Part shown: positions 1 to 5,047 of the stretch, piece by piece | How the letters are laid out: the number at the start of each line of letters is the position of its first letter | Numbering within the stretch: position 1 is the stretch's first letter | NCBI GenBank assembly: GCA_964649095.1 | Contig: CAZYPH010000150.1 | Span: 1-5,047 of the forward strand | Direction: 5' to 3' | From: CAZYPH01 sp964649095 | GTDB lineage: Bacteria > Bdellovibrionota > UBA1018 > UBA923 | DNA length: 5,047 nt | Translations under genes and position numbers: made by a program | Notes under the pieces: generated by a model | What the model saw: only the letters and a program-made list of their open reading frames with translations | What the model was told of the DNA's origin: nothing | Database searches by the model: none

Positions 1-98
1 GTGGTGCTGGTGCGGGCGGCAGGGGTGGGCACCGTCATGGTGGCCGATCGGGCGGCGGTAATGCTCAGGCCGGTCGCGCTGGTGGTAGACCTAGTTAG
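1..98 (+). CDS. 3' end of a gene encoding a Gly/Arg/His-rich C-terminal tail (partial)
   Basis: Read from base 3, this frame gives 31 residues and then a TAG stop at 96-98. The visible residues are dominated by Gly, Arg, Ala, His and Ser, with RGG-like units such as GAGGRGGHRHGGRSGGG and the ending GGRPS. Tails like this are common at the C-terminus of bacterial RNA-binding proteins, notably DEAD-box RNA helicases of the RhlE type and some cold-shock or RRM proteins, where they bind RNA non-specifically. That family knowledge is the only basis for a function, because no folded domain lies inside the window. The gene ends just before the hairpin at 115-156 and converges on the epimerase gene, as expected for a real gene end. 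The other + strand frame open across this stretch runs through the hairpin and has no protein-like composition. The coding call is moderate and the helicase guess is weak. Confidence 0.5.
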   Translation, partial: GAGAGGRGGHRHGGRSGGGNAQAGRAGGRPS

Positions 99-114
99 TT
101 CATCCGCTTTTTGC

Positions 115-156
115 GGCGAAACCCAAGAAGCAAATTCATGTTTCTTGGGTTTCGCC
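115..156. terminator. Perfect 15-bp inverted repeat between convergent genes, probable bidirectional terminator
   Basis: GGCGAAACCCAAGAA at 115-129 pairs without mismatch with TTCTTGGGTTTCGCC at 142-156 around a 12-base loop. It lies 16 bases after the stop of the + strand gene and 11 bases beyond the stop of the - strand epimerase, which is the usual place for a shared terminator. The CCCAAGAA/TTCTTGGG core is followed by TTT on both strands, but neither side has a long T run after the full stem (TAATTTC on +, GCAAAAAGC on -), so it is not a textbook intrinsic terminator. A smaller hairpin, CCGC-TTTTT-GCGG at 104-116, abuts it and shares two bases with its left arm. Confidence 0.6.
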
Positions 157-167
157 TAATTTCAGGG

Positions 168-1223
168 TTAGATCACCAGTTCTTTAAGGCCACTCTCTAA
201 CGTCACCTTCGGGTGATAGTTCAAAAGTGTTTTTGCTTTAGTGATGTCCGCTTTGGAGTGCAGCACGTCACCATCACGCGGGGGGCGCGCCTCTAACGTG
301 GGCGTGGGGCGCCCCTGTGCTTTTGTGAGCGATTGAATGATTTCCGCTAATTGTTTCACCGTTGTGGTCGTCTCGGTGCCAAGATTAAGAGCTCCTTGAT
401 TCCAGGCCGTTGGGCTGTTGAGTGTCGTCGTCAGCGCGTGGGCCAGGTCGGTGACGTGCACAAAATCACGTGTTTGTTGCCCACCGCCGTTAAGGCCTAG
501 AGCTCCGCCTATTTTGGCTTGTTCTGTAAAAATTGTGATGACACCCGAGTACGGTGACTTCGGGTCTTGACCTCTTCCAAAAACATTAAAAAATCTAAAT
601 ATACAAGAATCTACATGTTCTTTATAAAGCGCAATGGCCATTTCTGAAGCGTGTTTTTGAGCGGCGTAATACGACAAAAACGTGGCGGGGAGATCGGTTT
701 CTCTTAACGCTCTTCCATCGTCACCCTGTGTGCCATATAGGGCGGCAGTGCTTGCGAATACGAGTCGTGCTCTATCGTTTGTGTGGGTGTGTTGTTGATT
801 AAAACGTTTGAGCACCTCGAGCAACTGTAGCGTTGCGGTGAAGTTATTCGAGTAACTTTCGATGGGGTTTTCTTGGCACACCGGCACACTGACGGTGGCG
901 CTTAGGTGGAACAGACAAGCGCCTTTGTTTAATACTCTTGGAAGGAGTTCTAAAAACGAGGGCGATCGCACATNNNNNNNNNNCGCCGTCAGACCTATCG
1001 CTGGCAGATCGCGCCGAAAATCAACGCACAATATACGGCTTTTGGGATACAGAGCCGTCAGGGAACGAATAACATAACTGCCTATAAAACCAGCGCCACC
1101 GGTTACGACAAAGTCAAAACTGGGGGTCGTGTGGGCGTGGAGGGTCCAAAAATTTTGTAAACTACTGTGGGTGCTAAGGGGTTCTTGAGGTGCCTTCGAT
1201 ATAGAGTTCGGTGTTTGTTGCAT
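168..1223 (-). CDS. NAD-dependent nucleotide-sugar epimerase/dehydratase (extended SDR, GalE/WbpP-like)
   Basis: This 351-residue protein belongs to the extended short-chain dehydrogenase/reductase family, which uses bound NAD to epimerise or dehydrate nucleotide sugars such as UDP-glucose or UDP-GlcNAc in the cytoplasm, feeding surface polysaccharide synthesis. Visible motifs are the Rossmann loop TGGAGFIGS (41-49), the acidic end of beta-2 in CVDFR (Asp68), HLSATVSVP (106-114, the usual HLAA region), FASTAALYG (156-164, with the active-site Ser/Thr), catalytic Tyr186 and Lys190 in YAAQK, RFFNVFGRGQDP (210-221), and the substrate-side QTRDFVHVTDLA (250-261). The RFFNVFG...SPYSGVI segment resembles UDP-GlcNAc/UDP-glucose 4-epimerases, but the substrate cannot be fixed. 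ATG at 1221-1223 is the only possible start: an in-frame stop lies 9 bases upstream and no GTG or TTG follows before the Rossmann fold. This leaves an extra, Ser/Thr/Pro-rich N-terminus of about 36 residues, and no clear Shine-Dalgarno is seen. The N run hides residues 81-84 but the frame is kept. Confidence 0.88.
   Translation of the reverse strand: MQQTPNSISKAPQEPLSTHSSLQNFWTLHAHTTPSFDFVVTGGAGFIGSYVIRSLTALYPKSRILCVDFRRDLPAIGLTAXXXXVRSPSFLELLPRVLNKGACLFHLSATVSVPVCQENPIESYSNNFTATLQLLEVLKRFNQQHTHTNDRARLVFASTAALYGTQGDDGRALRETDLPATFLSYYAAQKHASEMAIALYKEHVDSCIFRFFNVFGRGQDPKSPYSGVITIFTEQAKIGGALGLNGGGQQTRDFVHVTDLAHALTTTLNSPTAWNQGALNLGTETTTTVKQLAEIIQSLTKAQGRPTPTLEARPPRDGDVLHSKADITKAKTLLNYHPKVTLESGLKELVI
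974..983. other. Run of 10 N (assembly gap or masked bases) inside the epimerase gene
   Basis: Ten undetermined bases fall in codons 81-84 of the epimerase. Sequence on both sides is in the same frame and the flanking motifs fit the family. The spacing from the beta-2 Asp68 to the HLSA motif is 38 residues, about what related epimerases have. The gap length therefore seems close to true, and the gene is probably not frameshifted here. The last gap codon reads NAT on the coding strand, so it can only be Asp, Asn, His or Tyr. That fits the conserved Asp of the GD-[IV]-R motif, which would precede the visible Val85-Arg86. Confidence 0.95.
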
Positions 1224-1304
1224 TTGAGTTCAGAATGGCAGAGTTGTGCTTCTCAGAAAACTAGAAACTTTTCACTTAAGTCGGGTCGGGGTAAGAATTG
1301 GTTT
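1224..1304. promoter_or_regulatory. Divergent intergenic region between the epimerase gene and valS
   Basis: These 81 bases separate two head-to-head start codons, so at least one promoter is expected here or just inside the epimerase 5' end. I see no convincing -35/-10 pair on either strand. On the + side, the purine-rich GGGGTAAGAA at about 1288-1297 lies 7 bases before the valS ATG and can act as a weak Shine-Dalgarno through TAAG. On the - side, the bases before the epimerase ATG have no Shine-Dalgarno-like run. No T-box or other leader RNA fits in so short a space. Confidence 0.4.
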
Positions 1305-4133
1305 ATGGAAAAAGCTTTCAGCCCGTCCTCATTCGAAGATCGATTGTATCAAGTTTGGTTAAATGAAAATTGTTTTGATGCCGGAAGTATCGCCGGAAGT
1401 ACTAAAGCCGTTTTGAAAACAGACGCTGAAACACCGGCTTTTTCCATCATGATGCCGCCACCCAATGTGACGGGTGTTTTGCATAACGGCCATGCTTTGT
1501 TTGTGACCATTCAAGATGCGTTAATTCGTTACAAACGCATGAAAGGTTTTAATACACTTTGGTTACCAGGTGTGGACCATGCGGGCATTGCAACGCAGAT
1601 GGTTGTGGAACGTGATTTAGCAAAAAAAGGCGTTAAACGAAAAGACTTAGGTCGAGAAAAATTTATTGAAAAAGTTTGGGAGTGGAAAAAACAATCCGGC
1701 GACCAAATTGTGCACCAGATGCAAAAGCTTGGTGCTAGCGCGGATTGGAAGCGGTTACAGTTTACGTTAGACCCGCATTTATCAAAAACCGTGCGGCATG
1801 TTTTTGTAAAACTTTATAACCAAGGTCTTTTGTATCGTGGGCAGCGGCTCATCAACTGGTGCACGCGCTGCGAAACCGCATTGTCGGACTTAGAAGTAAA
1901 GCCGGTTGAAAAACAAGGTGCGTTTTATCACATCGATTATGTTGTCGAGGGCGCGCCGTCGAATGCGCCACAGAAAATTACCATCGCTACGACCCGTCCT
2001 GAGACGCTGATTGGGGATACGGCTCTAGCAGTGCATCCCGACGATGAACGTTACACGGCATTGATTGGTAAAAATGTGCATGTGCCGCTGGTGAATCGAT
2101 TAATACCTATTATCGCCGACGATTACGTCGATCGGGCGTTTGGTAGTGGGGCGCTTAAAGTAACTCCAGCGCATGACTTTAACGACAACACACTAGGGCA
2201 GAAACACAAGTTGAATGTCATCAGCATCATCAACGAACGTGGGTTGTTGGATGTTGATGGTGTGGTCTACCCTGATGGCTACCGTGGCCTGACGATGGCG
2301 CAAGCACGAGAAAAAATCGTGACAGATCTTCAGAATGCAGGCCTGTTACAAAAGATCGAACCCCACATGCACAACGTGGGTGTGTGTGATCGTTGTGAGC
2401 GTGTGGTGGAACCTTTTTTAAGTGAACAGTGGTTTGTGAAAGCCACGGTTTTGGCAAAACCCGCTTTAGAGGCCGTTAGAAGGGGTACACAGCTTTCGTT
2501 AGCTGAAGTCGATAGTCGTGAAGATGCGATAAAAATTCTGCCAGAGTCTTGGGTGAATACGTACTACCACTGGATGGAAAACATCACCGATTGGTGTGTG
2601 TCGCGTCAGTTGTGGTGGGGGCATCAAATACCAGCCTTTACGTGTGTGGCCTGTGGGCATTTGATGGTGGCCGAGGTTGACCCGACCACTTGCTCTAAGT
2701 GTGGCGCCTCAGAGTTGAAACAAGACCCTGATGTTTTGGATACTTGGTTTAGTTCGGCCTTGTGGCCCTTTTCGACATTAGGTTGGCCCGAAAAAACGGA
2801 AGACTTTAAACTGTATTACCCGAACGCCGTCATGGAGACGGGATTTGATATTCTGTTTTTTTGGGTTGCTCGCATGATCATGATGGGTATGCATTTTAAC
2901 GACGGTCGTGTGCCATTTAAGCGCGTGTACTTGCATGCGATGGTGCGTGATGAAAAAGGCCAGAAAATGTCGAAGACCAAGGGTAACGTCATCGATCCCC
3001 TCGAGATGGTTGCCGAGTACGGGGCGGATGCTTTTAGGTTTACGTTAGCGGCGTTGGCGGGGCAGGGCCGCGACGTGAAGTTGAGTTTAGACCGTGTGGA
3101 TGGTTACAAAGCCTTTTGTAATAAACTGTGGAATGCGAGCCGATTTTTGTTGATGCGCCTTTCTGCTTCGAGTGAGCGCGCAGTCGATGCCGGTACGGAT
3201 GCGTGGGTGCCTGAAAAAGACGCTAGTTTACGGTTTGATGTTTTGCAGGGGAAAATAGCGACGCACTTTACGAACCTTCATAGCGTCAATCGATGGATTT
3301 TACGTGAATTAGAGCAGGTTTTAATAAAAGTAGAACGTGGCTTCGACGAGTTCCGATTAGATGACGTGGCCAACGCTACGTACACATTTGTCTGGAAAGA
3401 GTTTTGTGATTGGTACATTGAGTTTTCAAAAGAGTTACTGAATGACCAAACGTCGTCGTCGGCGGGGTTTGCGACTATCGCTGACGAAACAAAGGCAGTT
3501 TTAGTATATACCTTAGAGTCTATATTGCGTTTAGCGCATCCGATTATTCCGTTTATTACTGAAGAAATTTATCAGTACCTGCCGTCAAGCCCCGTAGGTT
3601 CGGTTTTGATGATGCAATCGTATCCAAAGTCGGGGGTGTGTATTGTTGATGGTGTATATACAGAATCATCTATAGATTTAGTAAAAGAACTGGTTTCACT
3701 CATTCGCAATTTTAGGGGTGAAAACAATATTAGCCCCAAAGCAAAACCGACGGTTTATTATCGACGACACGATGGTGTTTTTGCTGTGCAAGACTTGGTA
3801 ATTAGTTTGGCCGGCTTAAATACGTTTCAAGTTTTAGGTACTGAACAATCACCCACGCTTGTAACGATCGTTAGCGCACAGTTTCCGGATGTTGAATTGT
3901 ATATCGAACTTAAGGGTCTGGTCGATGTCGAGGGCGAGCTGCGTCGCTTAGAGAAAGAAATGCAAAGTGTTGGGGCAGATATTCAGTTTGTGGAAAACAA
4001 ATTGAATCAAGAAAGTTTTGTAGCCAAAGCACCACCCGCCCTCATCACCAAAGAACGCGAAAAGTTAGCAAACTTTCAGTCGAAGTTGCGTGTATTAGAA
4101 GAGCAGAAAAAGAAATTGGTTTTATTGGGGTGA
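1305..4133 (+). CDS. valS: Valyl-tRNA synthetase (class Ia)
   Basis: This 942-residue cytoplasmic enzyme charges tRNA-Val with valine using ATP and edits mischarged threonine. It is close in length to E. coli ValRS (951). In order: the HIGH-type signature PPPNVTGVLHNGH (51-63, here HNGH); a CTRC Cys pair (186-189); the CP1 editing domain with TTRPETLIGDTALAVHP (229-245), FGSGALKVTPAHDFND (279-294) and CDRC (361-364); DWCVSRQLWWGHQIP (429-443); four Cys at 447, 450, 463 and 466, spaced as in zinc-binding Thermus-type enzymes; DTWFSSALWP (479-488); KMSKTKGN (554-561); the anticodon-binding helical domain (about 606-810); and a Leu/Lys/Glu-rich C-terminal coiled coil (about 870-939). As I recall, the Thermus editing residues are Arg216, Phe264, Lys270, Thr272, Asp276 and Asp279. 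All six have counterparts here (Arg231, Phe279, Lys285, Thr287, Asp291, Asp294). The frame is open back to 1167, but MEKAFSPSSFEDRLY at 1305 matches the usual ValRS N-terminus, and the earlier codons overlap the epimerase gene antisense. The gene appears complete. Confidence 0.98.
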   Translation: MEKAFSPSSFEDRLYQVWLNENCFDAGSIAGSTKAVLKTDAETPAFSIMMPPPNVTGVLHNGHALFVTIQDALIRYKRMKGFNTLWLPGVDHAGIATQMVVERDLAKKGVKRKDLGREKFIEKVWEWKKQSGDQIVHQMQKLGASADWKRLQFTLDPHLSKTVRHVFVKLYNQGLLYRGQRLINWCTRCETALSDLEVKPVEKQGAFYHIDYVVEGAPSNAPQKITIATTRPETLIGDTALAVHPDDERYTALIGKNVHVPLVNRLIPIIADDYVDRAFGSGALKVTPAHDFNDNTLGQKHKLNVISIINERGLLDVDGVVYPDGYRGLTMAQAREKIVTDLQNAGLLQKIEPHMHNVGVCDRCERVVEPFLSEQWFVKATVLAKPALEAVRRGTQLSLAEVDSREDAIKILPESWVNTYYHWMENITDWCVSRQLWWGHQIPAFTCVACGHLMVAEVDPTTCSKCGASELKQDPDVLDTWFSSALWPFSTLGWPEKTEDFKLYYPNAVMETGFDILFFWVARMIMMGMHFNDGRVPFKRVYLHAMVRDEKGQKMSKTKGNVIDPLEMVAEYGADAFRFTLAALAGQGRDVKLSLDRVDGYKAFCNKLWNASRFLLMRLSASSERAVDAGTDAWVPEKDASLRFDVLQGKIATHFTNLHSVNRWILRELEQVLIKVERGFDEFRLDDVANATYTFVWKEFCDWYIEFSKELLNDQTSSSAGFATIADETKAVLVYTLESILRLAHPIIPFITEEIYQYLPSSPVGSVLMMQSYPKSGVCIVDGVYTESSIDLVKELVSLIRNFRGENNISPKAKPTVYYRRHDGVFAVQDLVISLAGLNTFQVLGTEQSPTLVTIVSAQFPDVELYIELKGLVDVEGELRRLEKEMQSVGADIQFVENKLNQESFVAKAPPALITKEREKLANFQSKLRVLEEQKKKLVLLG

Positions 4134-4169
4134 GTTTTTTGCCGGGTTGGGTGCTGTGTCTCTCAAAAC

Positions 4170-4176
4170 GAGGCGA
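4170..4176 (+). promoter_or_regulatory. Candidate ribosome binding site supporting the TTG start at 4182
   Basis: GAGGCGA lies just after the valS stop, with the GAGG core at 4170-4173 spaced 8 bases from TTG 4182. This is near-ideal spacing for a Shine-Dalgarno. No other ATG, GTG or TTG lies in this frame between the valS stop and 4182, so the site decides the start choice for the small downstream frame. Confidence 0.45.
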
Positions 4177-4181
4177 ACCGG

Positions 4182-4310
4182 TTGCGGGATAACACTCCTG
4201 CCCAAGATGCACCAGGCGAGCCTGCGCGCACTGAAGAGACGCAACAGCAAAGCGACGTAGCAAAACGCCACGAAAAGGCGCCGAAACGTTCACCAGCTAG
4301 TAAAAAATAA
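4182..4310 (+). CDS. Possible small hydrophilic protein downstream of valS (42 aa, TTG start)
   Basis: I do not recognise this frame. It would encode 42 residues, beginning (M)RDNTPAQDAPGEPARTEE and ending KAPKRSPASKK, followed by TAA. There is no Cys or aromatic residue and almost no hydrophobic residue. The first half is acidic and Gln/Pro-rich and the second half is Lys/Arg-rich, so it should be disordered and might bind nucleic acid or a partner protein. Support for it being real: a GAGG site 8 bases upstream of the start, a position 48 bases after the valS stop, a stop 11 bases before the terminator hairpin, and a composition that looks like a low-complexity protein tail. Against it: small size, a TTG start, and no known homologue that I can name. 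It is in the same frame as valS, so a stop-codon readthrough extension of ValRS is a less likely alternative, and a remnant of a decayed gene is a third. If real, it is cotranscribed with valS. Confidence 0.4.
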   Translation: MRDNTPAQDAPGEPARTEETQQQSDVAKRHEKAPKRSPASKK

Positions 4311-4321
4311 GTCCTCAGGAA

Positions 4322-4380
4322 AATATCCCCTAAGACGCTGTGTTGTGGTGTCTTAGGGGATATTCGGGGATTTTCTTTTC
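4322..4380 (+). terminator. Strong intrinsic-type terminator closing the valS transcript
   Basis: AATATCCCCTAAGAC at 4322-4336 pairs perfectly with GTCTTAGGGGATATT at 4350-4364 around a 13-base loop. It is followed by CGGGG and then a T-rich tract, ATTTTCTTTTCT, to about 4381. The stem is strong, but the T tract starts six bases after it instead of immediately. A second arm, GGGGATTTTC at 4366-4375, can pair instead with GAAAATATCCCC at 4319-4330 (2-base AT bulge). That would compete for the same CCCC and place TTTTC directly after the stem. The position after valS and the small frame, and before a new leader region, supports a terminator. Confidence 0.8.
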
Positions 4381-4432
4381 TATCATCGCGTTAAACACCA
4401 GAGACCGTCTAATATATTTACAAACAACTATA

Positions 4433-4438
4433 TATAAT
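4433..4438 (+). promoter_or_regulatory. Candidate -10 box (TATAAT) for the beta-helix-like gene
   Basis: A perfect TATAAT lies in very AT-rich DNA after the valS terminator and about 90 bases before the next start codon. Initiation would fall near 4445, giving a leader of about 80 bases. No good -35 box is found at 16-18 bases. The nearest TTTACA (4417-4422) is only 10 bases upstream, so this may be a weak or activator-dependent promoter, or chance in AT-rich sequence. A T6A7 tract at 4454-4466 lies just downstream and may bend the DNA. Confidence 0.35.
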
Positions 4439-4475
4439 CCTGACACTTTAGAGTTTTTTAAAAAAAGCCGAAAAT

Positions 4476-4503
4476 AATAATGATGGCTATCAGGCCAATT
4501 ATT
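4476..4503 (+). promoter_or_regulatory. Leader hairpin upstream of the signal-anchored protein gene
   Basis: AATAAT (4476-4481) and TGGC (4484-4487) pair with GCCA (4494-4497) and ATTATT (4498-4503), leaving a GA bulge at 4482-4483 and a 6-base loop TATCAG. The hairpin sits 14 bases before a G-rich stretch, GGGGG at 4518-4522, the probable ribosome binding site, four bases before ATG 4527. It is AU-rich and only moderately stable. It could modulate translation or protect the message end, or be incidental. It matches no riboswitch class that I recognise. Confidence 0.3.
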
Positions 4504-4526
4504 TTAGGTGTTCAAGTGGGGGATAT

Positions 4527-5047
4527 ATGGCGGGTCTAAAAAAGAAAAAAATAGCGCGTAGAGTTTATAAATTTAAACGGCGTCTCACGCGAAAACATGA
4601 ATTCATCAGTTATTTAAAGTTTTTGCCTATCGTGGGTTTGGTTGTTGCGCTGATTATTTACGGTAACAATTGTGGTTCGAATGCGCGCCTTACGTATGGT
4701 TCGTTGTCGGGGTCGAGCCCCGCCAATTCGGCTGCGGCGTTGACCGGTGCGGGTAATGTCGTTGCGGGTGGTCCGGCGGCGCCAGCATGTACTTCAGGTG
4801 CTACTGATCAAGACGATGCTCCGGATATTGCCGGCATGGATAGCAATTGTGACGGATTTGATGGTGATTTGCGTCGGGCAATATTTGTCGATCCGGTGCG
4901 TGGCCATGATGACAACAACGGTACTATGACGGCGCCCCTGCGTACGATTCGCACTGCTATGAAAGTGGCGCAAGCGTCGATCACACAGGCCACACCAACC
5001 ATGCGTCGTGATCAAATTATTTTAAGGGTTGGTCGTTACGATGAAAT
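4527..5047 (+). CDS. Signal-anchored exported protein, start of a probable parallel beta-helix (DUF1565-like) protein (partial)
   Basis: Only the first 173 codons are present and the frame is open to the window edge. ATG at 4527 follows GGGGGATAT and opens a basic cytoplasmic segment (residues 1-31, LKKKKIARR and KFKRRLTRK). Next comes one hydrophobic segment at about 32-45 (FLPIVGLVVALIIY), then a Gly/Ser/Ala/Asn-rich linker (about 50-87). Residues 88-114 hold two Cys (88, 108) in an Asp-rich segment ending DSNCDGFDGD, like the calcium-binding or disulfide-linked modules of myxobacterial surface proteins. Then IFVDPVRGHDDNNGTMTAPLRTIRTAM (119-145) resembles the FV(D/S)xxxGxDxNxGTxxxPxxTIxxA entry sequence of DUF1565/pectin-lyase-fold right-handed beta-helix proteins, and IILRVGRYDE (164-173) fits the first strand and turn. 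I infer a large protein anchored in the inner membrane or released from it, of unknown substrate. No lipobox is seen (NNC at 47-49 does not fit). Confidence 0.75.
   Translation, partial: MAGLKKKKIARRVYKFKRRLTRKHEFISYLKFLPIVGLVVALIIYGNNCGSNARLTYGSLSGSSPANSAAALTGAGNVVAGGPAAPACTSGATDQDDAPDIAGMDSNCDGFDGDLRRAIFVDPVRGHDDNNGTMTAPLRTIRTAMKVAQASITQATPTMRRDQIILRVGRYDE

Noticed and set aside
1..159. Frame 1 on the + strand is open from base 1 to TAA at 157-159.
   Set aside because: It translates straight through the perfect hairpin at 115-156, giving a Val/Ala-rich sequence with no protein-like motif. Frame 3 gives a recognisable low-complexity tail that stops before the hairpin.
862..1077. Open frame of 71 codons on the + strand.
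   Set aside because: It is antisense to the conserved epimerase coding sequence, crosses the N run, and has no recognisable motif.
1167..1304. Upstream extension of the valS frame to ATG 1167.
   Set aside because: These 46 codons overlap the epimerase 5' end antisense and do not match ValRS. The ATG at 1305 begins a typical ValRS N-terminus.
4130..4192. GTG start overlapping the valS stop (GTGA), 20 codons.
   Set aside because: Translational coupling geometry is attractive, but the frame is very short, has no motif, and overlaps the better-supported TTG frame.
4045..4293. Open frame of 82 codons on the - strand across the valS 3' end.
   Set aside because: Most of its first half is antisense to the small frame and the rest to the ValRS coiled coil. 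It is a shadow of real coding sequence.
4417..4422. TTTACA as a -35 box for the TATAAT at 4433.
   Set aside because: The spacer is only 10 bases, too short for a sigma-70 type promoter.
4578..4605. Possible twin-arginine signal (RRLTRK) in the last gene.
   Set aside because: The residues after the Arg pair do not fit the RRxFLK consensus, and the region is generally basic.
4659..4676. Possible lipoprotein Cys at residue 49 of the last gene.
   Set aside because: The preceding residues are Gly-Asn-Asn, which do not fit the lipobox pattern (Leu-[Ala/Ser]-[Gly/Ala]-Cys).
4747..5015. Several short frames on both strands over the last 300 bases.
   Set aside because: The + strand frame from 4527 has an ordered protein architecture through this stretch, so the others are shadows.

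Overview
The window looks like an ordinary stretch of a Gram-negative bacterial chromosome with a mid-range G+C content. The 10-base N run at 974-983 suggests a draft or metagenome assembly. Two features hint at a lineage once placed in the Deltaproteobacteria (myxobacteria or Bdellovibrio-like): a large membrane-anchored protein with an Asp-rich DSNCDGFDGD-type segment leading into a parallel beta-helix-like start, and a Thermus-type valyl-tRNA synthetase with Cys pairs. This placement is inference and weak.

Layout. (1) Positions 1-98, + strand: the last codons of a gene whose product ends in a Gly/Arg/His-rich tail. (2) Positions 115-156: a perfect 15-bp hairpin between this gene and the convergent next gene, probably a two-way terminator. 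(3) Positions 168-1223, - strand: a complete NAD-dependent nucleotide-sugar epimerase/dehydratase, interrupted only by the N run, with an unusual N-terminal extension of about 36 residues. (4) Positions 1224-1304: a short divergent intergenic region. (5) Positions 1305-4133, + strand: complete valS, with intact catalytic, editing and C-terminal coiled-coil regions. (6) Positions 4134-4380: a probable small gene (TTG start at 4182, 42 codons) with a good ribosome binding site, followed 11 bases after its stop by a strong hairpin. It is probably cotranscribed with valS. (7) Positions 4381-4526: an AT-rich leader with a candidate -10 box and a hairpin. (8) Positions 4527 to the edge, + strand: the first 173 codons of a signal-anchored exported protein that runs off the window.

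The genes do not form an obvious pathway. valS is housekeeping, the epimerase belongs to surface-polysaccharide or nucleotide-sugar metabolism, and the last gene encodes a cell-surface or periplasmic protein. I found no mobile element, CRISPR array, tRNA or rRNA. The least explained items are the small reading frame after valS and the beta-helix-like protein with its leader. Nothing here clearly amounts to a new biological system.
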